Notes: a model not told the origin generated them from the letters alone. Shown: positions 23,494 through 33,413, counted from the stretch's first letter. The stretch: DNA of 64,000 nt from Lentzea fradiae (GCF_900100955.1 NZ_FNCC01000013.1:186001-250000); one strand, 5' to 3'. Numbers and translations: made by a program.

Positions 23494-26007
23494 CTACGCC
23501 TCCGCCATCCCCGCGACCACGGAGCTCCGCGCCGCCCGGCGGGCCGGCAGCACCGCCGCGAGCACCGCCGCGGTCACCGCCAGCGCGAGCATCCCGCCGA
23601 TCTGCCCGAACGGGATGGAGAAGCTGACCTGGAGCTCGGGGCTCGACATCGCCTCGACCAGCAGCCAGCCGAACCCGGCGCCGAGCAGGACGCCGACGAC
23701 CGCGCCGATGAGCGCCATCAGGATCGACTCGACGACCAGCATCTGCCGCAGCTGGCCCCTGGTCAGGCCCAGCGCCCGCAGCAGGGCGGACTCGCGGGTG
23801 CGTTCCAGCACCGACAGCGTCAGCGTGTTCGCGATGCCGAACAGGGCGATGACCAGCGCGAGCCCGACGAGGGCCCAGATGAACAGCAGGATCTGGTCGA
23901 TCTGCCCGTTCAGCTCGGCCTTGACCTCCGCCGCGGAGTCCAGCACCGCGACCGGCGAGGACGCGATGGCCCGTTCCAGGTCGGCGCGCGCCGTGCCCAG
24001 GTCGGTGCCGGGCGCGAGCTTGACCAGCATCGTCTGGTAGCCGTTCAGCGGCTCCTTCGAGATCGCTTCGGCGGCGGGCAGCGTCACGATCCCGGCGCCG
24101 TAGCTGTTGTCGTTGATCAGCGCGACGATCGTGAAGTCCTTGCCGCTGATCGGGACGGTCGCGCCGAGGGTCAGACCCGCCTCCTTGGCGTCCTTCTCCC
24201 GCAGGGCGATCTGGTCGTCCTTCAGGCCGGTCAGCGTGCCCGCGGCGACCGGGGGCCGCACCAGGGAGCCGATCACGTCCGACGGGTAGCCGACGACGTC
24301 GGCGTACCGCAGCTTCGGCGACTCGCCCCAGGCCGAGACCTCGGGCGCGACCTTCTCGACGCCACGCACCTGCGCGATCTCGTCGACGAACTTCTTCGGC
24401 AGCGGCTGGCTGTAGACGTTGGACGAGATCTGGTAGTCGGTCGGGAACCGGTCGTCGACCTTCTTGGAGATCGTCTCGCGGCCACTGCCCGCCACCACGG
24501 TCACCATCGCGACGATGGTCACGCCGATCATCAGCGCCGCCGTCGTCGCGGCCGTGCGCTTGGGGTTGCGGCCGGCGTTGGCCGACGCGAGCTTCGCCGG
24601 GACACCGCGCAGCACCGTCCCGAAAAGGCGGTTCACCAGCGGCACGTACAGCGGGCCGAGGAGCAGGGCCGCGAGCAGCAGCACCATCGCGCCACCGCCG
24701 GTCAGCGCCATGGAGGCCATCTCGTCCTCCTGCCGCACACCGATGGCGACGACGCCGGCGCCGGCCAGCGCGACCAGTGCGGCGACCGCGATCCGGATCT
24801 TGCCGGTGCGGGCGACGTCGTCGGCGCTGTCGGGCTGCGAGCGCAGGGCCGCGACCGGCGCGACCTTCGTGGCGCGACGGGCGGGCAGCACCGCCGACAG
24901 CACGGTCACCACCACGCCGACGCCGAACCCGGCGACGACCGTCAGCCACGACAGCGGCAGGCGGATCGGCGCGTCGTCGCCCGCCATGCCGCCGACCGTG
25001 CCGACGAGCGCCTGCAGACCGGCCGAGACGCCGAGCCCGCCGAGGATGCCGAGGACGGACGCCACGAGACCCATGAAGACCGCTTCGGCGAGCACGCTGC
25101 GGAACACCTGGCCCCGTTCCGCGCCGACGCAGCGCAGCAGCGCGAGCTCCTTCGTGCGCTGGGCGACGAGGATCGTGAAGGTGTTGTAGATGACCATGCC
25201 CGCGACGACCAGCGAGATGGCGGCGAACGCGAGCAGGAACGTCCTGATCTCCGTGGCGGCGTCGCCGACCTGCGCCAGCGTCTCCTGGGCCAGCTGCTCA
25301 CCGGTCTGCACCCGGTAGCCGGTGCCGATGGCCTTGGTGATGTTGTCGACGAGCTGCTGCTGCGACACACCGGGTGCCGCGGCGGCGACGATCTCGTAGA
25401 CCCGCCGGTCCGGGATCAACGCGCTCAGGCCGTCCGGCGAGAGCACCACGTGGTCGCTACCGGACATCGACAACTTGCTCGTGCCCTGCTGGTAGGTGCC
25501 GACGATGGTGTAGACGTGCTCGGCGTTGTCCGCGTCGAGCAGCTTGAGGTCGTCACCGATCTTGAGCTTGGCGACCTGGGCGGTCTTGACGTCGATCGCG
25601 GCCTCGTCCGCCTTGGCGGGGAACTTGCCGTCCTTGAGGTCGAAGTCGCGCAGCTTCTCGGTCGTGGGCAGCGGCTGGGCCAGTGCGTTGCGCGCCTTGC
25701 CGTCGCCACCGAGCAGCGCGGTGCTGCCCATCGAACGCGAGTCGGCGCCCTCGACGCCCGGCGTGTCGCGGATCTTCCGCAGCACCTCGGCGGGGATGCC
25801 GTCCTGGTCGGGGCCGTGCTCCGCCAGGTGCACGGCCGCGTCGACGTTGCGCGCGTTGCGGGCGAAGTTGTCCCTGGTCTGCGCTTCGAGCGCGTCGCCG
25901 AGCACGAGGGTGCCCGTCACGAACGCGACGCCGAGCGCGATGGCGACGCTGGACAGCACCAGTCGCGCCGTGCGGGCCCGCAGGCCCGCCAGGATGGTCT
26001 TCAGCAT
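23494..26007 (-). CDS. MacB/FtsX-family ABC transporter permease
   Basis: This 837-residue protein has the duplicated FtsX layout. A first membrane helix (about residues 15-37) precedes a large extracytoplasmic MacB-PCD domain (about 45-260) and three helices (about 265-400). A second helix near 475-495 then leads to a second periplasmic-type domain and three C-terminal helices ending in LPARRAARSSVVAGMAEA. With the ATPase it works as an exporter or mechanotransmission machine; substrates in actinomycetes are mostly unknown (antibiotics, lipids, peptides). Its start is 4 nt past the ATPase gene. Four hairpins follow it. Confidence 0.93.
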   Translation of the reverse strand: MLKTILAGLRARTARLVLSSVAIALGVAFVTGTLVLGDALEAQTRDNFARNARNVDAAVHLAEHGPDQDGIPAEVLRKIRDTPGVEGADSRSMGSTALLGGDGKARNALAQPLPTTEKLRDFDLKDGKFPAKADEAAIDVKTAQVAKLKIGDDLKLLDADNAEHVYTIVGTYQQGTSKLSMSGSDHVVLSPDGLSALIPDRRVYEIVAAAAPGVSQQQLVDNITKAIGTGYRVQTGEQLAQETLAQVGDAATEIRTFLLAFAAISLVVAGMVIYNTFTILVAQRTKELALLRCVGAERGQVFRSVLAEAVFMGLVASVLGILGGLGVSAGLQALVGTVGGMAGDDAPIRLPLSWLTVVAGFGVGVVVTVLSAVLPARRATKVAPVAALRSQPDSADDVARTGKIRIAVAALVALAGAGVVAIGVRQEDEMASMALTGGGAMVLLLAALLLGPLYVPLVNRLFGTVLRGVPAKLASANAGRNPKRTAATTAALMIGVTIVAMVTVVAGSGRETISKKVDDRFPTDYQISSNVYSQPLPKKFVDEIAQVRGVEKVAPEVSAWGESPKLRYADVVGYPSDVIGSLVRPPVAAGTLTGLKDDQIALREKDAKEAGLTLGATVPISGKDFTIVALINDNSYGAGIVTLPAAEAISKEPLNGYQTMLVKLAPGTDLGTARADLERAIASSPVAVLDSAAEVKAELNGQIDQILLFIWALVGLALVIALFGIANTLTLSVLERTRESALLRALGLTRGQLRQMLVVESILMALIGAVVGVLLGAGFGWLLVEAMSSPELQVSFSIPFGQIGGMLALAVTAAVLAAVLPARRAARSSVVAGMAEA

Positions 26008-26011
26008 TACC

Positions 26012-26770
26012 TCACGCCCCCAGGTGCGTGAGAGCGTTGACGACGGACTCGGTGGTGGGCTGGTGGATCTCTCCTGCCAGGCGGCCGTCGGCGAGCAGCA
26101 CCACGCGGTCCGCGTAGCTCGCGGCCACCGGGTCGTGCGTCACCATGATCACGGTCTGGCCCAGCTTGCGCACCGACATGCGCAGGAAGTCGAGGACCTC
26201 GGCACCGCTGCGGGAGTCCAGGTTGCCGGTCGGCTCGTCGGCGAAGATGACCTCGGGACGGGCGACGAGCGCACGGGCGCAGGCCACGCGCTGCTGCTGG
26301 CCACCGGACAGCTCGGTCGGGCGGTGGGTGAGGCGGTCGCGCAGGCCCAGCACGTCGACGATCGTGTCGAACCACTGCTTGTCGGGCTTGCGGCCGGCGA
26401 GCTCGAGGCCCAGCAGGATGTTCTGCTCCGCGGTCAGCGTCGGCAGCAGGTTGAACGCCTGGAACACGAAGCCGACGCGGTCGCGGCGCAGCTTGGTGAG
26501 GTCCTTGTCGCTGAGCTTCGTGATCTCGGTCCGTCCGATGTGGATGGACCCGCCGTCGACCGTGTCGAGACCCGCGAGGCAGTGCATCAACGTGGACTTG
26601 CCGGAGCCGGACGGGCCCATGATGGCGGTGAAGCGACCGGCCTGGAAGGCGACGTCGATGCCGTCGAGCGCCCGCACGGCGGTGTCACCCTTGCCGTAGA
26701 CCTTCACCAGGTTGTGGGCCGCCGCGGCGGTAGTGCCGACAGCACTCACATCGGACACCGGTGCAGACAT
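26012..26770 (-). CDS. MacB-type ABC transporter ATPase
   Basis: This 252-residue ATPase of the MacB/LolD group has Walker A GPSGSGKST (about 52-60), Q-loop FVFQAFNLLPTLT, signature LSGGQQQRVACARAL and Walker B VIFADEPTGNLDS, followed by the H-loop VTHD. GAGGAAGG lies 7 nt before ATG 26770. It forms a two-gene operon with the FtsX-type permease. The LAL-type LuxR gene lies 119 bp upstream on the same strand and may control it; no direct evidence is seen. Confidence 0.96.
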   Translation of the reverse strand: MSAPVSDVSAVGTTAAAAHNLVKVYGKGDTAVRALDGIDVAFQAGRFTAIMGPSGSGKSTLMHCLAGLDTVDGGSIHIGRTEITKLSDKDLTKLRRDRVGFVFQAFNLLPTLTAEQNILLGLELAGRKPDKQWFDTIVDVLGLRDRLTHRPTELSGGQQQRVACARALVARPEVIFADEPTGNLDSRSGAEVLDFLRMSVRKLGQTVIMVTHDPVAASYADRVVLLADGRLAGEIHQPTTESVVNALTHLGA

Positions 26771-26889
26771 GTCTCTTGCCTTCCTCGCAGGGGGAGTTCG
26801 TCGTCGAGGAAGAAGCTATGAGCAGCCCGAGTGCGCGGTCATCAACTCCGCGACGCGTTGGGCATCAGCCTGAGGTATGACAACGGGGC

Positions 26890-29868
26890 CTACTCCAGCA
26901 GACCCCGGTCGTACGCGATGGCCACGGCCTCCGCGCGCCGCGACGCCCCCAGCTTGGCCATGATCCGGGAGAGGTGCACGGAAACGGTCTTCTCGCTGAT
27001 GTAGAGCTCCTCGCCGACCTCGCGGTTCGTCCGCCCTGAGGCCACCAGCGCGAGCACGTCGCGTTCACGCGGGGTGAAGAGGTCGACCTGGTCACGGACC
27101 GGTTCGTCCGCCCTGAGGGTGATGCGGGCCCGCTTGGCGCACGCCGCCACGGCCTCGGCGAGCGGACCGGCCTTGAGCCCGGCCGCCACCTCGTCCGCCT
27201 GGCGCAGCTGGGCCGCGGCCTCGTCCCGTCGTTCGGCCGCGAGCAACGCCTCCGCGTACCGCCACCGGCACAGCGCCTGCTCGTAGACGAGGCCGTAGCC
27301 GAACCCGTCGACCGCCGCCCGCCACAGCTCCGGGTCGCCCGCGCCGGTCAGCCTCGACTCCTCGGCGAGCGCGCGGGCGAGCCACGCCCTGCCCTCCGGT
27401 CCGAGCGACCCGGTGCGCGGGACACCGTTGCGGGCGGTGAGCCTGACGTGCTCGGCCAGCTCGCGGCCCGCCTCGACGGCGTCCGACTCGGCTCGCGCGT
27501 CCCGTCTGCGGCGCGCCTTGGCCGCGAGGTCCGCGTACCCGGCGACACCGGTCGCGCCGATCCGGATGTCCGCGAGCACCCACGGCCCGCCGAGCTCGCG
27601 CGTCCACTCCAGCGCGTCGGCGACCCGTTCGACGGCCAGCTCCGGACGGCCGCGCCACAGCGCCAGCTCACCCCCGGTGCCGCCGGTGATCACCGCGATC
27701 TGGATGTCGCGGTGCCAGTCGCCGCGCAGCTTGGTGATCGTCCGCTCCGCCCCGGCCAGGTCGCCGCGCGAGACCGTGAGGTGCGTGCCCGCGGCGGCCA
27801 GGCGTGCCGACACCGTCGACGACACGGGCATGCCGGGCGGTTCGCTCGCCCACTCCGCGTAGTCCCAGTCGCCGAGGTAGTAGTGCACGAGGACCTGGAG
27901 GATGCGGATCTCCGTGCCGTAGGTGCTCCAGGTCAGGCCGGTCTCCTGGGCGCGGTCACCCGCCTGCTTGTAGACGCGGGCCGCTTCGGCGAGCTCACCC
28001 GAGTCGTAGTACATCAGGCCGAAGTAGTACCAGGCCCGCAGCTCCGTGTTGACCGCGCCGAGCTCCCGCGCACTTTCGATCGCCCGCTCGAAGTGCACCC
28101 GCGCCTCGGCGTGCCGGTCCGCGTGGTCGTCGAGAATGCCGAGCGTCCCCAGCGCGTCCGCGACGGCACCGGGCGCCTTCGCCTCCTCGCCGTCCGCGAT
28201 GGCCTTCTCCGCGAACTCCCTGGCCTCCGCGTACTTCCTCTGCTGACGCAGCAACGCGGCCATGCCACCCAGCACGCGCGCACGAGTGGCACTCGCGGGC
28301 CTGTCGCGCATCAGCTCCCACGCGCCGGTCATCACCTCGTCGTGCTCCTGGTCGTTGCCGTCGAGCGTCGACAACGCCTGCGACAACCGCAGCAACACCT
28401 CCGCGGCGTCCTCCGGAGTCTGCCCGTCGAGCGCTTTCCTCGCACTGCGCCCGAACGCGACAGCCCGTTCCGGCTGCCCCGCCGTGCCCGCGACCCACGA
28501 CGCCCGCCGCAGCAGCACCGACTCGTCCACATCGGACGGACGGTCCGCCGCCGGTACGGCCGTCCACAGGTTGAGCGCCTTTTCCAGGTACCGCAACGAC
28601 TCGGCGGGCGCCCCGGCCCGTTCCGCCTCTCGTGACGCCTTGATCGAGGCTTGCAACGCCTGCGGCAGGTCGTGGCTCTGGAACGCGTGATGCGCCAACG
28701 CTGCGGCGGCACCACGTTCGTCGAGGTGCTGCGCCAGGTGATGCGCGTAGGCGGCGTGCAGCCGCACCCGTTCGCCAGGCAGCAGATCGCCGTAGACGGC
28801 CTCCCTGAGAAGTGCGTGCCGGAACGCGTAGACCTCGTCGTCCTCCACGACGAGCAGGTGGTGCTGCACCAACTCACGCAACGCCGTGTCGAACGCGATG
28901 TCCGTCATCCCGGCCACTTCCCGCAACCGGTAGTGCCGCACCCTGCGCCCACGGACCGACGCGACCCGTGCGACGTGCTGCGCCTCGGGACTCAACCGTT
29001 CGACCCGGCTCAGCAACACGTCCGCGAGCGCCGACGGCAACGTCTGGTTGTCGCGCGTCGCGACCGCGATCAGTTCTTCAGCGAAGAACGCGTTGCCCTC
29101 GGACCGTTCCGCGACCTTCCGGACGACGTCCTTCGGCAGATCGTCCGACAACGCCTCGACGAACCTGCGCGCGTCCGAGGCGTTGAACGGCGTGAGATCG
29201 AGCCTGTCGACGGCGGGCAACCGGAACAGCTCGGACAGCAAGGGCCGCAACGGATGGCTGCGATGCAGATCGTCCGCGCGGTACGTGCAGACGACGAGCA
29301 ACCGCTGAGAACGCAAGCGCGACAACAGGAACGACAGCAGATAGCGCGTCGAGGCGTCCGCCCAGTGCAAGTCCTCGACGACGAGCAACACCCGCTGCCG
29401 CTCGGAAAGATCAGCCAGCAACCCGAGCACCGCGTCGAACAACTGGAGCTGCCCCACGTCCTGCTCGGGCCTGCGCCCGGGAAGGAGACTCGGCGCGATC
29501 ATGCTCTCCGTGCCGGGCTCCCGTTCGGCGGGCAACGCGAGCTTGGGCAACAACATCGCGAGCGCCGGCCTGCCTGCCGTGTCCGTGAGCGCGCTCAACG
29601 CCTCCGCGAACGGCAGGTACGGCAACCCGGTCTCCCCGGCGTCCAGACACCGTCCCGACAGGACGAGCGTGTCCTCCGCACCGGCCGCCAACTCGTCGAC
29701 CAGCCGCGTCTTGCCGACCCCCGCGTCCCCCGCGACGAGCACTGCCCCGGCCACACCCTCCCCGGCCTGCGCCAACGCGGCACGCAACCGGCCCAGCTCG
29801 CGGTCGCGCGCGACCAACGGGATACCCGAACCGAGACGCGCCACGAGAGGCATGCTCGCACACGTCAT
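26890..29868 (-). CDS. LAL-type LuxR-family regulator (AAA ATPase, TPR, LuxR HTH)
   Basis: This 992-residue large ATP-binding LuxR regulator has an N-terminal ATPase domain with Walker A GDAGVGKTR (47-55) and Walker B LLVVEDLHWAD (about 155). A long helical TPR-like middle follows. A C-terminal LuxR helix-turn-helix (FTPRERDVLALVASGRTNREVGEELYIS then KTVSVHLSRIMAKLG) occupies the last 65 residues. Family members bind an inducer near the ATPase or TPR part and activate catabolic or biosynthetic genes. ATG 29868 overlaps the stop of a 59-codon upstream gene as ATGA. ATG 29853 is an alternative start. Confidence 0.92.
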   Translation of the reverse strand: MTCASMPLVARLGSGIPLVARDRELGRLRAALAQAGEGVAGAVLVAGDAGVGKTRLVDELAAGAEDTLVLSGRCLDAGETGLPYLPFAEALSALTDTAGRPALAMLLPKLALPAEREPGTESMIAPSLLPGRRPEQDVGQLQLFDAVLGLLADLSERQRVLLVVEDLHWADASTRYLLSFLLSRLRSQRLLVVCTYRADDLHRSHPLRPLLSELFRLPAVDRLDLTPFNASDARRFVEALSDDLPKDVVRKVAERSEGNAFFAEELIAVATRDNQTLPSALADVLLSRVERLSPEAQHVARVASVRGRRVRHYRLREVAGMTDIAFDTALRELVQHHLLVVEDDEVYAFRHALLREAVYGDLLPGERVRLHAAYAHHLAQHLDERGAAAALAHHAFQSHDLPQALQASIKASREAERAGAPAESLRYLEKALNLWTAVPAADRPSDVDESVLLRRASWVAGTAGQPERAVAFGRSARKALDGQTPEDAAEVLLRLSQALSTLDGNDQEHDEVMTGAWELMRDRPASATRARVLGGMAALLRQQRKYAEAREFAEKAIADGEEAKAPGAVADALGTLGILDDHADRHAEARVHFERAIESARELGAVNTELRAWYYFGLMYYDSGELAEAARVYKQAGDRAQETGLTWSTYGTEIRILQVLVHYYLGDWDYAEWASEPPGMPVSSTVSARLAAAGTHLTVSRGDLAGAERTITKLRGDWHRDIQIAVITGGTGGELALWRGRPELAVERVADALEWTRELGGPWVLADIRIGATGVAGYADLAAKARRRRDARAESDAVEAGRELAEHVRLTARNGVPRTGSLGPEGRAWLARALAEESRLTGAGDPELWRAAVDGFGYGLVYEQALCRWRYAEALLAAERRDEAAAQLRQADEVAAGLKAGPLAEAVAACAKRARITLRADEPVRDQVDLFTPRERDVLALVASGRTNREVGEELYISEKTVSVHLSRIMAKLGASRRAEAVAIAYDRGLLE

Positions 29869-30044
29869 GCGCCCGCGCCCTCGTGTTTCCGGGAGGTGCG
29901 GTGGATCACCCTCTTGATCCACGACGGGCCGGTGAGGCGCTGGGAGCGTGAGGGCTGGGAGTTCGAGCGCTGCCAGTTGCAGCGGGCGGTGCGGTGCCGG
30001 TAGTCGATCTCCGCCTTGAGCGCTTCGGGGGTCCATTCGGTCAT
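29865..30044 (-). CDS. 59-residue basic protein coupled to the LAL regulator
   Basis: A small ORF runs from ATG 30044 to a TGA overlapping the LAL gene start (ATGA). The product begins MTEWTPEALKAEIDYRHR and is then rich in Arg, Ser, Gln and Trp. The start resembles short actinobacterial hypothetical proteins of the WTPE-helix type. No ribosome site is obvious, so it may be leaderless. It could be a small partner of the regulator or a translational leader for it. No family assigned. Confidence 0.55.
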   Translation of the reverse strand: MTEWTPEALKAEIDYRHRTARCNWQRSNSQPSRSQRLTGPSWIKRVIHRTSRKHEGAGA

Positions 30045-30266
30045 GGAGGGGAGGGTGGTGCTGAGGGGTGGGGCGGCGGATCGGGTGATCAGGTGGGATT
30101 CGCGGGTGAGGGCCTTACGGACGGCGGGGTCGTGCGGCGCGGGTTGCGGCGAGCTCTCGCTTCGAGGTCATGCGTGTTCTCCGAATGAGCGCACCTTCTC
30201 ACCCGAGCCCTTCTCCCACCACCGCGAGCCCTCTCCGGCCAAGCCCTCAAGCCGAAGAACGACCCG
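30045..30266. other. Spacer between SARP and LAL operons
   Basis: This 222-bp region lies between the SARP stop and the small gene's start on the same strand. I see no credible ORF or strong terminator. Confidence 0.4.
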
Positions 30267-33086
30267 TCACCCCACCGACACCCGGCTCCGAGCCAGTCGC
30301 GCCCGCACCCCGTCCGCCTCCGGAGCCCCCAGCTCCGAGAACAGGGCCAAAGCCCGCTGCCAGTGAGCAGCGGCCCCGGCCGCCCCCAGCTCCTCGAACA
30401 CGGCAGCCAGCCGATCGTGAGCCAAAGCCTGGTGATAGGGCGAAACGGCGTCGGAAGCCACCGCCAGAGCCGTCCGGGCGGCCCCCAGAGCGCCCTCCGC
30501 GTCCCCTGTGGCGAGCAGGGCGGTGGACATGTCCACGTGGCAAGCGGCCTCGCCGCACTGCTCGCCGACCTCGTGGTACATCCGCAGCGCCACCCGCAGC
30601 CAGGGCATGGCGTCGTCGAACCGCTGGGTCGCCAGGTAGAGGAGGCCGAGGTGGTGGTGGGCGTTGGCCTCCGCCCACTTCGAGCCGGCGATGCGGGAGA
30701 TCTCCATCGCCTCGCGGTAGTGGGCCTCGGACTCCTCGGTGCGGCCCAGGTCCAGCAGGGTGCCGGCGACGGTGGTCAGGGCGCGGGCCTGCTGGTGCAC
30801 GTCCTCCTTGCGGCGGGCCACTTCCAGGGCTCCTCGCTGGGCTTCGAGGGCTTCCTCGAAGCGTTCGAACTGCAGGAGGGCCACGCCGAGGTTGAACTGC
30901 ATGACGAAGCGGGCGTCGTCGTCGTTGAGTGCTATCGCGGCTTGCAGGGCTGCCTCGGTGATGCGCAGCGAGGTCTCGCGTTCGGTGCGGAGCCAGAGGT
31001 AGCGGGAGAGGGTGTACGGGAGTTGCCACGCGTGGACGTGCCAGCCGGAGGACGCGGCGTGTTCGGTGGCGGCGATCAGGTTGGCGCGTTCGGCGTCGAA
31101 CCACGCCATCGCGTCGGCGGCGCCGGTGAGGGGTGGTACGTGGGTGGGGCGGTGTTCGGGTGCCACGAGGACGCTGCCGCGGTTGATGGGCAGAAGGCCG
31201 TCCGCCAGGTCCGCGCAGTGCAGGTAGTAGTCGAGCATGCGGGCCGTGGCGGCGTCGCGTTCCGGTTCGGACAGCTCGCCCGCCAGGGTTTTCGTGTAGA
31301 CGCGGACGAGGTCGTGGGCGACGTGCCTGCCCTGTTCGCTGACGGACAGGAGGTTGGCGGCGGTCAGTGCGTCGAGGGCGCGTTGTGCTTCCACCAGGGA
31401 GATGTCGCCCATCGCGGCCACGACGTGGGGGGTCAGGTCCGCGCCGGGGTGCAGGCCCACGATCGCGAGCAGCCGGGCCGGTAACGGCGGCAGGGCTCTG
31501 CGGGACGCGTCCAGCGCGGCTCGCACGGTGCCCTCGCCGTCCTCCAGGCCCAGCGCGACCAGCCTGCCGTGTTCGTCCTGGAGCTCCTCGACCAGCTCGG
31601 CGACGGCGAGCTTCGGGGAGACGGCGAGGCGGGCCGCGGCTATGCGCAGTGCCAGCGGGAGGCCGTCGCACAGCTCCGCCAGCTGGCGGAGGGCTTCCGC
31701 CTCGATGTCCTGCCTGCCCGCTATGCGGCCGAGCACGTCGACGGCGGCGTCCGGGGTGAGCATGTCGAGCTCGATCAGCTTCGCCTCGACCTGGGCGACG
31801 AGGCCCGCGAGGCGGCGGCGCGAGGTCACCACCACGCACGACGGCGCGCCGGGCAGCAGCGGCAGCAGGTCGGCGGAGCCGCGGACGTTGTCGAGCATCA
31901 CGAGCATGCGGCGGTCGGCCAGCAGGGTGCGCAGCAGGGCCGAACGCTCGTCCACCGAGACGGGGGTGTCCGCGGCCGGGACGCCCAGGGCGCGCAGGAA
32001 CCGGTTGAGCACCTCACCGATCTCCAGCGGCTCCCGGTTGGGGTCGTAGCCGTGGACGTCGACGTAGAGCTGGCCGTCCGGGAACTCCTCGCGCACCCGG
32101 TGAGCCCAGTGCAGCGCGAGCGCGGTCTTGCCGACGCCCGCCGGGCCCGTCACGAGCAGCACCGGGCCGTCGTGGTCGCGCAGCACGCCGTCCATCGCCG
32201 CCAGCTCGGCGTCCCTGCCGACCAGTGCGACCGGTGCGCGCGGCAGCTGGGCGGGGACCGTCACCGGTGCGGGCTCCGGCGGCTGGGCCTTGACCGGGGC
32301 GCGTTCCGGTTCGGGACTCTCCCCGGCCAGCACGGCCTGGTGCACGCGGCGCAGCTCGGGACCCGGTTCGACGCCGAGCTCCTCGATCAGCACGCGGCGG
32401 GCCTCCCGGTACGCCGCCAGCGCCTCGGCTTGGCGGCCCGCCTGGACGAGCGCGCGCATCAGCAGGCCGTGGCCGCGCTCCCGCAGCGGGTGCTCGGCGA
32501 CCATCGTGCCGAGCTGCGAGACCAGCTCGGGTCCCTGGCCGATCGCGAGGCCCAGCTCGGCGCGTTCCTCCAGGACGGCGAGGCGGCGTTCCACCAGACG
32601 GCCGCGTTCGACGTCGGCGAAGAGACCGGAGACACCGCCCAGCGGTTCCGCGCGGAACAACGCCAGCGCGTCGTCCAGCTCCACCGCGGCTCCGGCCAGG
32701 TCACCGGTGGCGCGCAGGCGGTTCGCGAGGAGCACCTGACGTTCGAAGACGTCGAGGTCGAGCGCGCCGGGCTCGACGCGCATCAGGTAGCCGTCGCCGA
32801 CGGACGTCAGCAGCTCGGCCGGCGCGCGGCGGGCGCGGTCCGGTTCGAGCGCCCGGCGCAGGCCCGCGACATAGGTCTGGACCAAATTCACGGCGCTGGA
32901 GGGCGGGTTGTCACCCCAGACGGCCTCGATGATCTGGCCCCTGCTCACCGGGGTGCCGCGGGCCAGCAGCAGGACCGCGAGCACGGCGCGCTGTTTCGCC
33001 GCACCCAGATCAACGTCCTGACCTGCGCGAACGGCTCGGAGGAGGCCGAGAACCTCGTACCTGAGGGCTTCCTCGCCGTGCGTCAC
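30267..33086 (-). CDS. AfsR-like SARP regulator (BTAD-NB-ARC-TPR), first copy
   Basis: This 939-residue protein has an OmpR-type winged helix (about 10-100, KQRAVLAVLLLARGTPVSRGQIIEAVWG) and a bacterial transcriptional activation domain (about 105-255). An NB-ARC ATPase follows with Walker A GPAGVGKTAL (about 305), LLADRRMLVMLDNV and GLPLALRIAAARL. A TPR-rich C-terminus spans about 680-939. SARPs of this AfsR/DnrI type activate antibiotic or developmental genes; the target is unknown. GTG 33086 has a GGGGGAC site 8 nt upstream. It shares layout with the second SARP at 54126 but the two are clearly diverged. Confidence 0.94.
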   Translation of the reverse strand: MTHGEEALRYEVLGLLRAVRAGQDVDLGAAKQRAVLAVLLLARGTPVSRGQIIEAVWGDNPPSSAVNLVQTYVAGLRRALEPDRARRAPAELLTSVGDGYLMRVEPGALDLDVFERQVLLANRLRATGDLAGAAVELDDALALFRAEPLGGVSGLFADVERGRLVERRLAVLEERAELGLAIGQGPELVSQLGTMVAEHPLRERGHGLLMRALVQAGRQAEALAAYREARRVLIEELGVEPGPELRRVHQAVLAGESPEPERAPVKAQPPEPAPVTVPAQLPRAPVALVGRDAELAAMDGVLRDHDGPVLLVTGPAGVGKTALALHWAHRVREEFPDGQLYVDVHGYDPNREPLEIGEVLNRFLRALGVPAADTPVSVDERSALLRTLLADRRMLVMLDNVRGSADLLPLLPGAPSCVVVTSRRRLAGLVAQVEAKLIELDMLTPDAAVDVLGRIAGRQDIEAEALRQLAELCDGLPLALRIAAARLAVSPKLAVAELVEELQDEHGRLVALGLEDGEGTVRAALDASRRALPPLPARLLAIVGLHPGADLTPHVVAAMGDISLVEAQRALDALTAANLLSVSEQGRHVAHDLVRVYTKTLAGELSEPERDAATARMLDYYLHCADLADGLLPINRGSVLVAPEHRPTHVPPLTGAADAMAWFDAERANLIAATEHAASSGWHVHAWQLPYTLSRYLWLRTERETSLRITEAALQAAIALNDDDARFVMQFNLGVALLQFERFEEALEAQRGALEVARRKEDVHQQARALTTVAGTLLDLGRTEESEAHYREAMEISRIAGSKWAEANAHHHLGLLYLATQRFDDAMPWLRVALRMYHEVGEQCGEAACHVDMSTALLATGDAEGALGAARTALAVASDAVSPYHQALAHDRLAAVFEELGAAGAAAHWQRALALFSELGAPEADGVRARLARSRVSVG

Positions 33087-33280
33087 CGATGTGTCCCCCG
33101 CCTGGTGGCCACCTGGAGCTTGAAGATCACTTCAGTCGGGCTCCAGTCGTGCTGTAGAAGGCATTCTTACGCTTAGCGTGTCCAACCAACCACAGACGGC
33201 GAGATCAACGGAAACCGGGGATCCGCCAGTCGGTGCGGGTTGGACCGGACAGCGGAACACCCGCTGCTCCCCATGATCGA

Positions 33281-33343
33281 CGTGGGCCGGCCGGCGTGCA
33301 AGGGGCATCCAGCCCGCGGCGGCGGAACGCCGGCCGGCCCACG
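33281..33343. repeat. Perfect 17-bp inverted repeat upstream of SARP
   Basis: The arms 33281-33297 and 33327-33343 are perfectly complementary over 17 bp with a 29-nt spacer, about 195 bp before the SARP start. The repeat may be an operator, a second terminator for the DUF397/XRE transcript, or a leader hairpin of the SARP mRNA. Confidence 0.55.
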
Positions 33344-33366
33344 TCCCCCTTCGGAAAACATGAGAA

Positions 33367-33395
33367 CGCCCCGGCTGGATCATCCAGCCGGGGCG
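33367..33395 (-). terminator. Terminator of XRE-DUF397 operon
   Basis: A perfect 12-bp stem (CGCCCCGGCTGG with its complement) has a 5-nt loop and is followed by TTCTCATGTTTT on the minus strand, 19 nt past the DUF397 stop. Confidence 0.8.
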
Positions 33396-33413
33396 TCGTT
33401 CTGCACCTGTCGA

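Noticed and set aside
33132..33383. Short frames between DUF397 and the SARP gene
   Set aside because: The region consists of a terminator and a long inverted repeat; the frames show no protein-like features.
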